DNA of 49,361 nucleotides from Lachnospiraceae bacterium (GCA_022792535.1 JAAWBG010000061.1:1-49361), one strand, 5' to 3'. Shown: positions 16,970-26,726, counted from the stretch's first letter. Numbers and translations are program-made. Notes: generated by a model from the sequence alone, not told the origin.

Positions 16970-18361
16970 ATGGAATTGATCAATATCAGAGATTTATATC
17001 GCAGAAAAGAAGAATTTTTGGAACAGGAAGTGACCATTGGCGGGTGGGTGAGAAGCATCCGCAATTCAAAAAATTTTGGATTTATTGTGGTAAACGACGG
17101 TACTTTTTTTGAGCCATTGCAGGTGGTATACCACGATGGCCTGCCTAACTTTGCAGAGGTGGAAAAGCTGAACGTAGGGGCGGCTCTTGTGGTAAAGGGG
17201 AAACTGGTGGCAACGCCTCAGGCAAAACAGCCTTTTGAGATACAGGCAGAAGAGATAGCGGTTGAAGGACAGTCCACACCGGATTACCCATTACAGAAAA
17301 AGCGTCACAGTTTTGAATATCTGAGAACGATCTCTCATCTTCGTCCCAGAACCAATACCTTTGAGGCAGTGTTCCGGGTGCGCTCTCTGATTGCCTATGC
17401 CATTCACAAATTTTTCCAGGAACGGGATTTTGTGTATGTCCACACACCATTGATTACTGGAAGCGACTGTGAAGGAGCAGGAGAAATGTTTCAGGTGACG
17501 ACTCTGGATCTTGAAAATGTGCCTAAGAATGACCAGGGCGGAATTGATTTTGCCCAGGATTTTTTCGGCAAGCCTACCAATCTTACAGTAAGCGGCCAGC
17601 TGAATGGGGAAACTTATGCCATGGCTTTCAAAAATATCTATACTTTTGGTCCTACTTTCCGGGCAGAGAATTCCAATACTACCAGGCATGCGGCGGAATT
17701 TTGGATGATTGAGCCGGAGATTGCCTTTGCAGACTTAGAAGATGATATGATTCTGGCAGAGAGTATGCTGAAATATATCATTCAGTATGTACTGGAACAT
17801 GCCCCGGAAGAAATGCAGTTCTTTAATAATTTTGTGGACAAAGGACTGTTAGAGAGGCTGAACCATGTGGTAAATTCTGATTTTGCCCATGTGACTTATA
17901 CAGAGGCCGTTGAGATACTGGAAAAAAATAATGAAAATTTTGAATATAAAGTATCCTGGGGCGCAGATCTGCAGACAGAGCATGAACGGTATTTGACGGA
18001 AGAAGTCTTCAAACGTCCAGTATTTGTGACAGATTATCCCAAGGAGATCAAGGCTTTCTATATGAAACTGAATCCAGATGGAAAGACGGTTGCGGCAGTG
18101 GACTGTCTGGTTCCGGGAATTGGTGAGATTATCGGCGGAAGCCAGAGAGAAGATGATTATGATAAATTGTGCCAGCGGATGGAGGAACTAGGCCTGAATA
18201 AGGAAGATTATGATTTTTATCTGGATCTTCGAAAATATGGTTCTGCCAGACATGCAGGATTTGGCTTGGGATTTGAGCGCTGTGTGATGTATCTGACAGG
18301 CATGACCAATATCCGTGATGTGGTTCCATTCCCAAGAACGGTGAAGAATTGTGAATTGTAG
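16970..18361 (+). CDS. asnS: Asparaginyl-tRNA synthetase
   Basis: A 463-residue class II synthetase charging tRNA-Asn in the cytoplasm. The N-terminal OB-fold (about residues 15-105) begins [20 protein letters not shown]. The catalytic domain shows motif 2, [19 protein letters not shown], and motif 3, [15 protein letters not shown]. The signature [15 protein letters not shown] and the asparagine-type ending [14 protein letters not shown] distinguish it from AspRS, which is separately encoded at 38840. AAGGAG lies 9 nt before the ATG. No T-box leader is visible upstream. It is followed by a strong terminator. Confidence 0.96.
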   Translation: MELINIRDLYRRKEEFLEQEVTIGGWVRSIRNSKNFGFIVVNDGTFFEPLQVVYHDGLPNFAEVEKLNVGAALVVKGKLVATPQAKQPFEIQAEEIAVEGQSTPDYPLQKKRHSFEYLRTISHLRPRTNTFEAVFRVRSLIAYAIHKFFQERDFVYVHTPLITGSDCEGAGEMFQVTTLDLENVPKNDQGGIDFAQDFFGKPTNLTVSGQLNGETYAMAFKNIYTFGPTFRAENSNTTRHAAEFWMIEPEIAFADLEDDMILAESMLKYIIQYVLEHAPEEMQFFNNFVDKGLLERLNHVVNSDFAHVTYTEAVEILEKNNENFEYKVSWGADLQTEHERYLTEEVFKRPVFVTDYPKEIKAFYMKLNPDGKTVAAVDCLVPGIGEIIGGSQREDDYDKLCQRMEELGLNKEDYDFYLDLRKYGSARHAGFGLGFERCVMYLTGMTNIRDVVPFPRTVKNCEL

Positions 18362-18399
18362 TTTTCAGAAAAGATAGAAAATAGAAATAAGATTAAAAT

Positions 18400-18460
18400 A
18401 ACCTTCACATATCGTAGATTTCAGAAAGTTCTGATCAATATGATATGCGAAGGTTGTTTT
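18400..18460. terminator. Terminator after asnS
   Basis: AACCTTCACATATC (18400-18413) pairs with GATATGCGAAGGTT (18442-18455) with one mismatch, followed by GTTTTTA. It separates asnS from the convergent DHH gene and can serve both strands. Confidence 0.8.
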
Positions 18461-19431
18461 TACTTCTCCATCTCTTCAATAGCAGTTAAAAAAGAGTTCT
18501 GAATAGTAATGTGAATATCTTCTCCCAATAGAGACAGATGGTCCATGGGAATCATGCCTCCTGCCATGGAAGGATGGCCGCCGCCGCTGCCCCAGGAATG
18601 GAGAGCTTGTGAGATCAAACTGCCGGCATGAACGCGGTTCTGTTCGCAGCGTACGGAAAAACGCACGCCCTCTGTCTGCATAGCGTAGATGACAGCAATA
18701 TCCACCACATCTAAAGATAAAATAAAGTCAGAGATAATGGCGATCAAGGCATTGGCGCAGTTAAAGGGAATGTAGGCGAAGCCTGTACCGCCGAAAATCT
18801 GTATATTCTGAATCGCCGCGCCATAGGCCCGCAGATCGTCAAATTCCATAGTGTTGGAATACATATCGGTTACAAGTCCCCAGTCTGCATGAGAAAATAA
18901 AAAAGACAGCATCTGGGTATCCAATGCGGTGGTTCCCCGGCTGAAATCAGCAGTATCCATTTTAATGCCGTAAGCTAAAGCGGCGGCACAGTTGGGGGAA
19001 ATGGGGGTATCGGTGCTCTGATAATAAGAAGCAATCAGGGAAGCACAGGCCCCCACAGGGCGGATATCCTGATACCGATAATCATAAGGGAAAAAGATAG
19101 GGTGGTGGTCGATGCAGGCCACTTCATCTCCGATCAAATCCGTAACATTGCTGTTCATTTTCTGAGAATCCACCAGTACGATCAGATCTTCTTCTGTCAT
19201 ATTAGGAAAGGCATCTTTCGAATGCATGGTGATACCGAAGGTGTCCAGCATTTTTTTGGCGCTGAGCCGGTCGATTTTTCCGTCATAGCACAAAAGGGCG
19301 CTGACGCCGTGAAATTCCAGAAACTGCTGTAGTCCAAAAGCGCTGGAGATGGCGTCTGGATCTGGAAAATTATGAGTCTGGATGTACACCGTGTGGTCTC
19401 TCAAAATATCTACTAAATCTAACGGGTTCAT
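18460..19431 (-). CDS. DHH family phosphoesterase (NrnA/nanoRNase-like)
   Basis: A protein of about 323 residues with the DHH/DHHA1 architecture. The N-terminal metal site is THNFPDPDAISSA (near residues 19-31), the DHH motif is CIDHHP (about 104), and the C-terminal DHHA1 substrate-binding loop is GSGGGHPSMAGG. Relatives degrade short oligoribonucleotides and pApA-type dinucleotides or remove the 3'-phosphate from pAp. Which activity applies here is not readable. I prefer ATG 19431, with AAGGAG 12 nt upstream. TTG codons at 6-9 nt upstream of that ATG, or ATG 19476 with no ribosome binding site, are alternatives. The gene is divergent from truA. Confidence 0.88.
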   Translation of the reverse strand: MNPLDLVDILRDHTVYIQTHNFPDPDAISSAFGLQQFLEFHGVSALLCYDGKIDRLSAKKMLDTFGITMHSKDAFPNMTEEDLIVLVDSQKMNSNVTDLIGDEVACIDHHPIFFPYDYRYQDIRPVGACASLIASYYQSTDTPISPNCAAALAYGIKMDTADFSRGTTALDTQMLSFLFSHADWGLVTDMYSNTMEFDDLRAYGAAIQNIQIFGGTGFAYIPFNCANALIAIISDFILSLDVVDIAVIYAMQTEGVRFSVRCEQNRVHAGSLISQALHSWGSGGGHPSMAGGMIPMDHLSLLGEDIHITIQNSFLTAIEEMEK

Positions 19432-19612
19432 GGACAACAAAAACTCCTTTTCTAAAAATTTCAAGTATTTTGTCATGGTGTCACGACAAATAAAAGTATA
19501 ACTGATATTTGAATAAATGGCAATCGTTCTTTTCCAGCATTTTCTTGAAAAAATCCTCATAGTTTGTTATGATTCAAAAAAGAATCAGATCGGAAGAAAA
19601 AGAGGATGGATT

Positions 19613-20356
19613 GTGAAGAAAAATTATAAAATGACAATAGAATACGATGGCTCCAGATATAAAGGATGGCAGAGCCAGAAACATACGGATGTTACCATTC
19701 AGGGAAAACTGAACAAGGTCTTTTCGGAACTGGAGGGAAGGGCTGTGGAGGTCCAGGGGTCCGGCCGGACAGATACCGGGGTTCACGCTTCTGGTCAGAC
19801 AGCCAATGTACATTTAACATCGGAGAAGACGATTCCAGAGATCTTGAATTATGTCAACGCTTATCTGCCGGAAGATATTGGGGTGACGGAGATGGAAGAG
19901 GCGCCGGAACGTTTTCACGCCAGATTGTCCGCCCTTAGAAAAACCTATTGTTATCGAATCTTTAACAGCGGAGCGCCCAATGTATTTGAACGAAAATGGA
20001 TGTATCAGATACCGGAACCTCTTGATGTGGAGGCCATGGGCCAGGGAGCAGAATATTTTTTGGGAACCCATGATTTTGCAGCTTTTTGCAGCCATGCCCA
20101 GAAGAAAAAATCTACCGTCCGCAGGATTGATCAGCTTGAGATACGTTCTAGTGGGAAAGAAGTGGACATTGTGATCACTGGAAATGGATTTTTGCACAAT
20201 ATGGTACGGATTATAACAGGAACGCTGGTGGAGATCGGACTGGGAAAACGGAAAAGCTCAGAAATAGAAGGGCTCTTAGAGAGAGGGGTTCGGGCGGAGG
20301 CAGGAATTACAATGCCGGCAAAGGGACTGATCCTTCAGAAAGTGGAATATGAATAA
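19613..20356 (+). CDS. truA: tRNA pseudouridine synthase A
   Basis: A 247-residue enzyme that converts uridines 38-40 in the tRNA anticodon arm to pseudouridine. The catalytic aspartate is in GSGRTDTGVHASG (D54); other family blocks are MTIEYDGSRYKGWQ near the start, FHARLSALRKTYCYRI and GFLHNMVRIITGTLVEIG. GTG 19613 is the likely start, with AGAGGA 6 nt upstream. A longer frame starting at 19517 overlaps the divergent gene's leader and adds residues not found in TruA. recJ follows after 15 bp, so the two are cotranscribed. Confidence 0.93.
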   Translation: MKKNYKMTIEYDGSRYKGWQSQKHTDVTIQGKLNKVFSELEGRAVEVQGSGRTDTGVHASGQTANVHLTSEKTIPEILNYVNAYLPEDIGVTEMEEAPERFHARLSALRKTYCYRIFNSGAPNVFERKWMYQIPEPLDVEAMGQGAEYFLGTHDFAAFCSHAQKKKSTVRRIDQLEIRSSGKEVDIVITGNGFLHNMVRIITGTLVEIGLGKRKSSEIEGLLERGVRAEAGITMPAKGLILQKVEYE

Positions 20357-20371
20357 AAGGAGTATGGAAAT

Positions 20372-22135
20372 ATGGAAAAGTGGGTGGTGTCTGCCAAAAA
20401 GGCAGATTTCAAAGAGATTGCCAGACAGTTTCAGATTGATCAGGTGACAGCAAGAATTATCCGAAACAGGGAAATTGTAGGGCAGAAGGCCATAGAAGAA
20501 TATCTTCGTGGAAGCCGGAAAGATTTTCATGATCCCAGAAAAATGAAGGATATAAGTCGCGCAGTTTTAATTTTGCAGGAAAAATTGCAGAATGGAAAGA
20601 AGATTCGAATTCTGGGAGACTATGATATTGATGGGATTCAATCTGTCTATATTTTATATTCTGCCTTGAGACGCTGTAAAGCCAAAGTGGATTATGCCAT
20701 CCCAGATCGGATCGCAGATGGATATGGAATCAATGAACGTCTGGTGCGCCAGGCGTTGGAAGATGAGGTTGACACAATTTTAACCTGCGACAATGGAATT
20801 GCTGCAGGACAGGAGATTGCACTGGCAAAAGAGCTGGGAATGACAGTGATTGTTACCGATCATCATGAGGTTCCCTATGAAGAAAGGGAAAATGGAGAAA
20901 AGATTTTTCAAGTTCCGGCAGCCGATGCAGTGGTGAATCCCAAACAGCCGGATTGTCCCTATCCCTTTAAACATCTCTGCGGCGGCGCGGTGGCATTTAA
21001 GCTGGTGCAGGTATTATATGAAGCGATGGGATTTTCTGATCAGGAAGCAATGGTTTATCTGGAAAATGCCGCCTTTGCCACGGTAGGCGACGTGATGGAA
21101 TTGGTGGGAGAGAATCGGACTATTGTAAAAGAAGGTCTGAAAGCTTTGAACAGAACAGAAAATTATGGGATGCGTGCATTGGCGGCCCGTAATCAGATTG
21201 AAATGGGGAAGATAAAGTCTTACCATATTGGATTTGTGCTGGGGCCCTGTCTGAATGCAAGCGGCCGGCTGGATACAGCCAGGAGGGCCCTGGAACTGCT
21301 TCTTGCAGAGGACGAGTACACTGCGGCAGAGTACGCCGGGGATCTGTATGATCTGAATGCGAGCCGGAAAGAAATGACAGAACAAGGAGTTCTGCAGGCA
21401 AAGGAACTGGTGGAAAATACTTCTCTGAAAAAAGATAAGATTCTAACGATCTATCTGCCAAACTGCCATGAAAGTCTGGCAGGAATCATTGCAGGAAGGA
21501 TTCGGGAACAGTACCATCGGCCAGTGTTTATTCTGACCAAAAGCGGAACGGAAGTGAAAGGCTCTGGCCGCTCCATCGAAGCATATTCTATGTATGAAGA
21601 GATGTCAAAATGCAAAGAATTATTTCTCAAATTCGGGGGACATCCTATGGCGGCGGGATTGTCGATGACGGATGAGAATGTGGATTTGTTTCGGCAAAAA
21701 TTAAATGCAAATACAACCTTGACAGATGAAGACATTCAAGGGAAAATTGTAATAGATGTTCCAATGCCCTTAGACTATATTTCCAAATCTTTGATAGAAG
21801 AATTGAATCTGTTAGAGCCATTCGGGAAAGCCAATGAGAAGCCGGTGTTTGCAGATAAAGAGATACGGATTCTGTCTTTGCGGATATTGGGAAAAAATAA
21901 AAATGTCTGCCGCATGCAGGTCCAGAGCCAGGGCGGAAGAAAGATGGATGCCCTTTACTTTGGACAGGTGGAATCTTTTCTGGATTTTCTCCAGGAAAAA
22001 TACGGGAAAGAGGCTTTGGAACAAGTGATGATGGGAAGAGACAGTGGAGTGATCGTTTCTTTTATCTATTATCCAGAAGTCAATGTATACAACGGCCGGG
22101 AAAGTTTGCAGATAATTGTCAAGAACTACTGTTAG
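20372..22135 (+). CDS. recJ: Single-stranded-DNA-specific 5'-3' exonuclease RecJ
   Basis: A 587-residue DHH-superfamily nuclease used in recombination and mismatch or base-excision repair. DHH motifs are in order: ILGDYDIDGIQSVYIL (about residue 83), TCDNGIAAG, VTDHHEVPY (about 162), then the DHHA1 block FGGHPMAAGLSM near 425. A C-terminal OB-like domain follows. The length is as expected. AAAGGAG lies 9 nt before the ATG. It lies 15 bp after truA. A second, smaller DHH protein is encoded at 18460-19431. Confidence 0.93.
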   Translation: MEKWVVSAKKADFKEIARQFQIDQVTARIIRNREIVGQKAIEEYLRGSRKDFHDPRKMKDISRAVLILQEKLQNGKKIRILGDYDIDGIQSVYILYSALRRCKAKVDYAIPDRIADGYGINERLVRQALEDEVDTILTCDNGIAAGQEIALAKELGMTVIVTDHHEVPYEERENGEKIFQVPAADAVVNPKQPDCPYPFKHLCGGAVAFKLVQVLYEAMGFSDQEAMVYLENAAFATVGDVMELVGENRTIVKEGLKALNRTENYGMRALAARNQIEMGKIKSYHIGFVLGPCLNASGRLDTARRALELLLAEDEYTAAEYAGDLYDLNASRKEMTEQGVLQAKELVENTSLKKDKILTIYLPNCHESLAGIIAGRIREQYHRPVFILTKSGTEVKGSGRSIEAYSMYEEMSKCKELFLKFGGHPMAAGLSMTDENVDLFRQKLNANTTLTDEDIQGKIVIDVPMPLDYISKSLIEELNLLEPFGKANEKPVFADKEIRILSLRILGKNKNVCRMQVQSQGGRKMDALYFGQVESFLDFLQEKYGKEALEQVMMGRDSGVIVSFIYYPEVNVYNGRESLQIIVKNYC

Positions 22136-22194
22136 AAAACAGAGAAAAGTGGTATGATGAATAGTAAGATGCTTTGGAAGAAAGGGGAAACCAG

Positions 22195-23178
22195 ATGTTC
22201 GGAATAGGTAAGAAACAGGAAGAATTGGAACAGGAGCTGCTTTCCAAACAAATAGCGGCAGATAAATATTTAAAAAAATTGGCAGAAGTAACGGAAAAAA
22301 TGCAATTGGTACAGCGAGAAACAGAAACGGGGATTGCGACGATGGAAGAAAACCAAAATGAACTGGATAAACAGATGGAAAAGGTAATAGAGGCGGTAAA
22401 TACAGCTGCCAGTGAAGCGAAAAAGCAAAATGAAAAGAACCGTGGCCTGCAAAAACAAATTTCTGTTCTGGCAGACAGATCAGCGAAATCTGAGGGAACC
22501 TATCAGCGGTCTGTGGAGGGAATCTGCCGGCGGGAGAAAGAACTGCTGGAGATGATCGGCCAAGGCAAAAAGCTTACTTCTCCAGAAGAGGTGCTGGGAT
22601 TGGCGGCAGAGGGTATGCGCAAAGAGATGGAAGAGATGGAAAAGCGGATTGCGGAGATGGAAGAAATGGAGAAAAAGATGGGCGTGCTGTCTTTAAACGC
22701 CGCCATTGAGGCAGGACGGTTAGGAGAGAGCGGCGTACAGTTTGTGGAGGCGGCAGAAGAGGTTCGGGATCTGTCTGGCAAATACCATCAGGCGGCAGTA
22801 TTCATGGCAGAGAAAATGAAGTGTATGGAAGAACGGTTAGAAGAGGCGGAAACCCAGGTGGTATTTTTGACCCAGATCTGGAATGATCACAATTCCCGGC
22901 TGGAAAAAGCGGCGGAAGGTTTCGGTCTCTATGCCGCTAGATTAGAGGAGACTGAGACCAGAAATCTGGTGTCTCAGATACGGGAAGTAACTGAGAATCT
23001 GGAGCGTTCTGTCAATGACAGCGAGATCATCAGCAAACAGTACGATGCAGCCCAGGAGGCAGTGAAACAAGTAGGAAAGAAATTTACCCAGCAGCAGGAG
23101 ACCTTAGATCACCTGCGGGGCAAGGCAAGAGAAGTGGAAGAATGGCTGCGGGCAGTTGGGGCAGAGATCAATCAGTAA
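22195..23178 (+). CDS. Soluble coiled-coil protein with a degenerate chemoreceptor signalling tip
   Basis: A 327-residue, highly charged, almost wholly helical protein with no membrane segment. Around residue 165 it has LSLNAAIEAGRLGESG followed by FVEAAEEVRDLSGKY. This is recognisably the hairpin tip of methyl-accepting chemotaxis proteins, whose usual form is [16 protein letters not shown]. Long coiled-coil arms of heptad-like E/K/L repeats flank it on both sides. No sensor or HAMP domain is present. It could be a cytoplasmic chemoreceptor or a structural relic of one. ATG 22195 is chosen for AAAGGGG 7 nt upstream. It sits between recJ and a hydrolase gene with short gaps. Confidence 0.78.
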   Translation: MFGIGKKQEELEQELLSKQIAADKYLKKLAEVTEKMQLVQRETETGIATMEENQNELDKQMEKVIEAVNTAASEAKKQNEKNRGLQKQISVLADRSAKSEGTYQRSVEGICRREKELLEMIGQGKKLTSPEEVLGLAAEGMRKEMEEMEKRIAEMEEMEKKMGVLSLNAAIEAGRLGESGVQFVEAAEEVRDLSGKYHQAAVFMAEKMKCMEERLEEAETQVVFLTQIWNDHNSRLEKAAEGFGLYAARLEETETRNLVSQIREVTENLERSVNDSEIISKQYDAAQEAVKQVGKKFTQQQETLDHLRGKAREVEEWLRAVGAEINQ

Positions 23179-23211
23179 AAATGGAATACAGGGCATAGTA
23201 GGAGGAAACAG

Positions 23212-24138
23212 ATGAAAAAGAGAACCTTTAAATTCTCGTCGGCAGATAAGAAGACGAAAATTTATGCAGTAAAGTGGGAGCCCAAAGGAGAGATAAAGGG
23301 AATCCTGCAGATCAGCCATGGAATGGTCGAATATGTGGAACGGTATGAGAAATTTGCAGAATTTATGACCCAGCAGGGATTTATGGTTGTGGGAAATGAC
23401 CATCTGGGTCATGGCAATTCTGTCACATCACCGGAACGCTGGGGATATTTTGCGCCGGAACGAGGCAGTGATATTGTGGTAAAAGATTTAGAACATCTGC
23501 GCAGTATCATTCAAAGAGAGTATCCAGGACTGCCTTATTTCTTTTTAGGGCACAGCATGGGATCGTTTATGCTTCGAAAATATCTTTCAAAATACAGCGC
23601 AGGGCTTCACGGAGCTATTATTATGGGAACAGGAAATCAGTCCAATGGGGCAACTATGATGGGAAAAGCGGTGTGCAGAATTCTGGCTGTTTTCCGCGGA
23701 TGGGAGTATCGAAGTAAACTGGTGGACAAACTGGTATTTTCTGGAAATAACAAGAGATTTCAAAAGGAACCTCAGGCCAACGGGTGGCTGACCAAAGATA
23801 AAGAAATTGTGAAAGCTTATAACAGCGACCCGAAATGTACGTTTCATTTTACACTGAATGGATTTTACAATCTGTTTGATACCATCTACTATGTGAGTCA
23901 GCCGGCGAATATCAATGGGATTCCCAGAAATCTGCCGATTCTGCTGGTATCAGGAAAGGATGATCCAGTGGGAAATTACGGAGCAGGCGTAAAGGCGGTC
24001 TATGAGACATACAAACGGATGGGAATCAAAGATATCACCTATAGGTTATATCCAGGAGACCGTCATGAGATTTTGAACGAACTGGACAAGGAACAGGTAT
24101 ATGAGGACATTTATCAGTGGATACAGGCAAGAATATAG
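23212..24138 (+). CDS. Alpha/beta hydrolase, serine lysophospholipase/monoacylglycerol lipase type
   Basis: A 308-residue cytoplasmic alpha/beta hydrolase. The oxyanion region ISHGMVEYVERY and GNDHLGHG match the lysophospholipase/monoglyceride lipase group. The nucleophile elbow is LGHSMGSF (S115). The acid is in LVSGKDDPVG, and the histidine is in YPGDRHEIL near the C-terminus. A lid-like helical insertion lies between about residues 140 and 220. It probably cleaves an ester in a lipid or a related amphiphile. AGGAGG lies 6 nt before the ATG. It follows the MCP-like gene by 33 bp and precedes a secreted DUF1002 protein, and no functional link is evident. Confidence 0.88.
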   Translation: MKKRTFKFSSADKKTKIYAVKWEPKGEIKGILQISHGMVEYVERYEKFAEFMTQQGFMVVGNDHLGHGNSVTSPERWGYFAPERGSDIVVKDLEHLRSIIQREYPGLPYFFLGHSMGSFMLRKYLSKYSAGLHGAIIMGTGNQSNGATMMGKAVCRILAVFRGWEYRSKLVDKLVFSGNNKRFQKEPQANGWLTKDKEIVKAYNSDPKCTFHFTLNGFYNLFDTIYYVSQPANINGIPRNLPILLVSGKDDPVGNYGAGVKAVYETYKRMGIKDITYRLYPGDRHEILNELDKEQVYEDIYQWIQARI

Positions 24139-24186
24139 CTTAAGACAACAGAAACAGACAGCGTGGAGGACAGAATGGAGGTAACT

Positions 24187-25212
24187 ATGAAAGCATACAG
24201 AAGACAGGGAATAAGTTTACTGCTGGCAGTGATTCTCATGGTACTGTGTCCCATACAAGCCAGAGCGGCACAGAAGGATGAGAAGGATGTGAGCGGCAGG
24301 CTGGAAGAACTGCAGGAAGAATCTCAGGAAGAGACAGGGGACAAGGGAAGCTCTGTTTCTGAGGAATCAGGGGCAGAACTGCCAGATCAGCAGGGGGAGG
24401 TTACAGAGCCAATTACCAAAGAAGATAAGCCTTACCTTGCGCTGGGGGCCAACCTGACTCCGCAGCAGCAGAAAACGGTGCTGGAACTTTTGGGGATTGA
24501 TCCGGCAGAACTTTCCGATTATGATGTGATTTATATCACCAATGAAGAAGAGCATGCATATTTGGGAGAATATGTGGCGGCCAATAAGATTGGAACACGG
24601 GCCCTGTCTTCTGTATTGGTAGTAAAAAGAGAAAAAGGAAATGGGATCAATATCACAACCAAGAATATCTCTTACTGTACCATTGGTATGTATAAGAACG
24701 CGCTGATCACAGCGGGAATCACAGATGCAGATATTATTGTGGCAGGCCCGTCGCCGATATCGGGAACGGCGGCGTTGGTAGGCGCTATGAAAGCTTACTC
24801 TGTTATGACAGGGGATCAAGTCTCAGAGGAAAGTATGGATACCGCCCTAAACGAGCTGGTACTGACAGGAGATATTGCAGAGAAAGTGGGAGATTCTGAG
24901 AAAGCAGAAGAACTGGTTGCCTATCTGAAGCAGGAAGTGATCGAAAAGGGATTAGATTCAGAGCAGGAGATCAGGAGTGCAGTACAGGAGGCATGTAAAC
25001 AATTTGATATTACGCTGTCGGAAGATGAAATTACAGAATTGACAGGACTTCTCGAAAAGATTGAACAGCTGGATTTGGACCCAGACTCTATTCGGAATCA
25101 GGCGGAAGAATTGTATCAGAAACTGTCAAATCTGGATACAGGCAGTATTTTTGATAAAGTGGCAGGATTTTTCCGATCTATTCTGGACTTTTTTCAGGGG
25201 TTGTTTTCCTGA
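24187..25212 (+). CDS. Secreted DUF1002 family protein
   Basis: A 341-residue exported protein. The signal peptide is basic (MKAYRRQG), then hydrophobic (ISLLLAVILMVLCP), and ends near ARA at about residue 26. A Glu/Ser/Gln-rich linker runs to about residue 65. The DUF1002 core follows: ALGANLTPQQQKTVLELLGI, NIGTRALSS-type segment (here KIGTRALSSVLV), NISYCTIGMYKNALITAGI and AGPSPISGTAALVGAMKAY. A helical tail completes it. The function of DUF1002 is unknown. ATG 24187 is preferred because GGAGGT lies 5 nt upstream. The gene ends at a very strong terminator. Confidence 0.88.
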   Translation: MKAYRRQGISLLLAVILMVLCPIQARAAQKDEKDVSGRLEELQEESQEETGDKGSSVSEESGAELPDQQGEVTEPITKEDKPYLALGANLTPQQQKTVLELLGIDPAELSDYDVIYITNEEEHAYLGEYVAANKIGTRALSSVLVVKREKGNGINITTKNISYCTIGMYKNALITAGITDADIIVAGPSPISGTAALVGAMKAYSVMTGDQVSEESMDTALNELVLTGDIAEKVGDSEKAEELVAYLKQEVIEKGLDSEQEIRSAVQEACKQFDITLSEDEITELTGLLEKIEQLDLDPDSIRNQAEELYQKLSNLDTGSIFDKVAGFFRSILDFFQGLFS

Positions 25213-25264
25213 AATACTCCAGAGTATAAGGTAGAAGGAAACTGCGGAAAAGGAAACCCCAGGC

Positions 25265-25316
25265 AAAGAAGGTGCTGCTGCATAGACCATGCTGTCTATG
25301 CAGCAGCACCTTCTTT
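25265..25316. terminator. Strong bidirectional terminator
   Basis: A perfect 22-bp stem (25265-25286 with 25295-25316) has an 8-nt loop. The stem begins with AAAGAAGG and ends with CCTTCTTT, so each strand ends in a U-rich run. It separates the DUF1002 gene and the convergent membrane-protein gene. Confidence 0.92.
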
Positions 25317-25329
25317 TGTAGTGTTCCAA

Positions 25330-26373
25330 TTAAATCCATTTATGAAGAAAAGATAATACCTTCTCCAACTGAGGCGGATAAGCCTGTATCTTATGGACCT
25401 TCCGGCGGTTTTCCTCATTAAATCCTACCAGAATATCATGGTTTGCCTCTGCAAGATAATCCATGATACCGTCAATATCAGATTTCATATTTTTGGGGCA
25501 GTGGATGTGTAAATGTTTGTTTGCAATCACATGCAGAGTATAGGAAATGCTGAAATGATACCATAAAAATTTATGCAAAGTGGAGTGTTTATAGATCCAT
25601 ACCATTTCCTGAATGGGAATAATGGCGGCCCCATAATTAGCAAGCACAATGAAGTAATGTTCTGTGATAAACATATCTTCTGTGGCAAGTTGGGGCAGGG
25701 TGGCAAGTTCTGTTTCCGCTTCTGCAAGGAGTTCCCCAGGTTTGCCGAAACGCCCAAGCTGGCGGCAGGCAGGCGCAAACACTGGAAAACGAATATAGAG
25801 AATGTCCAGGATAATGCGAAGCAGGGCATAAGCTCCGGTGGAAAAGTACACCAGCATAAGAAAAGCGCTGGGAATTAATTGAAAAGCAGGTTCGCTGATA
25901 AAATAAGAGCTGGTTTTCCCAGAAATTCCTGCTTTTGTCCATTTCAGATCTTTTGAGAGGTTTTCCAGCAGAGTGTGATATGCCGGATTTCCTTTTAACA
26001 CCCGTCCCCATATAGACACAGATTCAATAAAAGGAAGTCCCTCTTCACAGGTGGAAGGGGAGAGAAGCAGAATCACACATTGGTTGTCCTGGATGGTATA
26101 GTAATAATATCCGGTGGTGCTGCCTAAAAGGGTATTAGTGTATCCGGTGAAATGTAAATCTTTTAACACTGCCTTCACATAAGAAGAACGGCTTTTTTCA
26201 TAAATACTCAAATCTTCAAGATTGTCTAACGTCTGTGGAAATAAAAGATCATACAAAGGAAAGACCAGCCAGGTAACGATCAAAATGATCAGATAGAAAA
26301 TGGGAGAAACCAGGCGGCGGCGATAGACGCATCGTATATGTCTGGAAATGTAGTGGTCGTAATTTTCACTCAT
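25330..26373 (-). CDS. Membrane protein of unknown function with two hydrophobic segments
   Basis: A 347-residue protein I cannot place confidently in a family. Two hydrophobic regions stand out: about residues 20-45 (SPIFYLIILIVTWLVFPLYD) and about 170-200 (PSAFLMLVYFSTGAYALLRI). The roughly 120 residues between them would lie outside. The C-terminal 140 residues are soluble and would be cytoplasmic. ATG 26373 follows AAGGAG at 6 nt; a TTG further upstream would include that ribosome binding site. The gene stands alone, with a terminator downstream and a cloverleaf repeat upstream. Confidence 0.8.
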   Translation of the reverse strand: MSENYDHYISRHIRCVYRRRLVSPIFYLIILIVTWLVFPLYDLLFPQTLDNLEDLSIYEKSRSSYVKAVLKDLHFTGYTNTLLGSTTGYYYYTIQDNQCVILLLSPSTCEEGLPFIESVSIWGRVLKGNPAYHTLLENLSKDLKWTKAGISGKTSSYFISEPAFQLIPSAFLMLVYFSTGAYALLRIILDILYIRFPVFAPACRQLGRFGKPGELLAEAETELATLPQLATEDMFITEHYFIVLANYGAAIIPIQEMVWIYKHSTLHKFLWYHFSISYTLHVIANKHLHIHCPKNMKSDIDGIMDYLAEANHDILVGFNEENRRKVHKIQAYPPQLEKVLSFLHKWI

Positions 26374-26542
26374 AAAGGCTCCTTGCAAAACGAATCAGTT
26401 TTTACTATAATAATCCTAATGTGGAATTATTTTCATACAGAATAATTCCAATACAGATAGTATAAGTTTTTTAGAAAGAATAATCAAGGCAAATTGTATT
26501 TGAGTTTTGGTATTTAGATTTTTAAATTTTGCAATTTCACAG

Positions 26543-26669
26543 TGCCAAAAGGTTCACATCACAAAGTGATGTGAACACTTTGCACATAAAAGTGTCATGG
26601 AAAGCTAGCTTTCCAAACACTTTTTGTGCAAGATGTCTATGCTGCCAAAGGCAGCAAGACCTTTTGGCA
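26543..26669. repeat. Three-arm cloverleaf palindromic element (family C)
   Basis: An 11-bp closing stem (TGCCAAAAGGT 26543-26553 with ACCTTTTGGCA 26659-26669) encloses three hairpins. Arm 1 is TCACATCAC-aaa-GTGATGTGA (26554-26562, 26566-26574). Arm 2 pairs 26580-26595 with 26617-26631 over 15 bp with one bulge and is capped by the 18-bp palindrome 26598-26615. Arm 3 is TGCTGCC-aaa-GGCAGCA (26640-26656). The order matches the family B elements, but the sequence is different. No flanking direct repeat is seen. It lies 58 bp before the methyltransferase start, in a gap of about 350 bp that holds nothing else I can identify. Confidence 0.75.
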
Positions 26670-26726
26670 TGTTAAAACAGAAGAGTATAGAACACAAAAA
26701 TTTACAAAATCATGGAGGAGTTCTCA

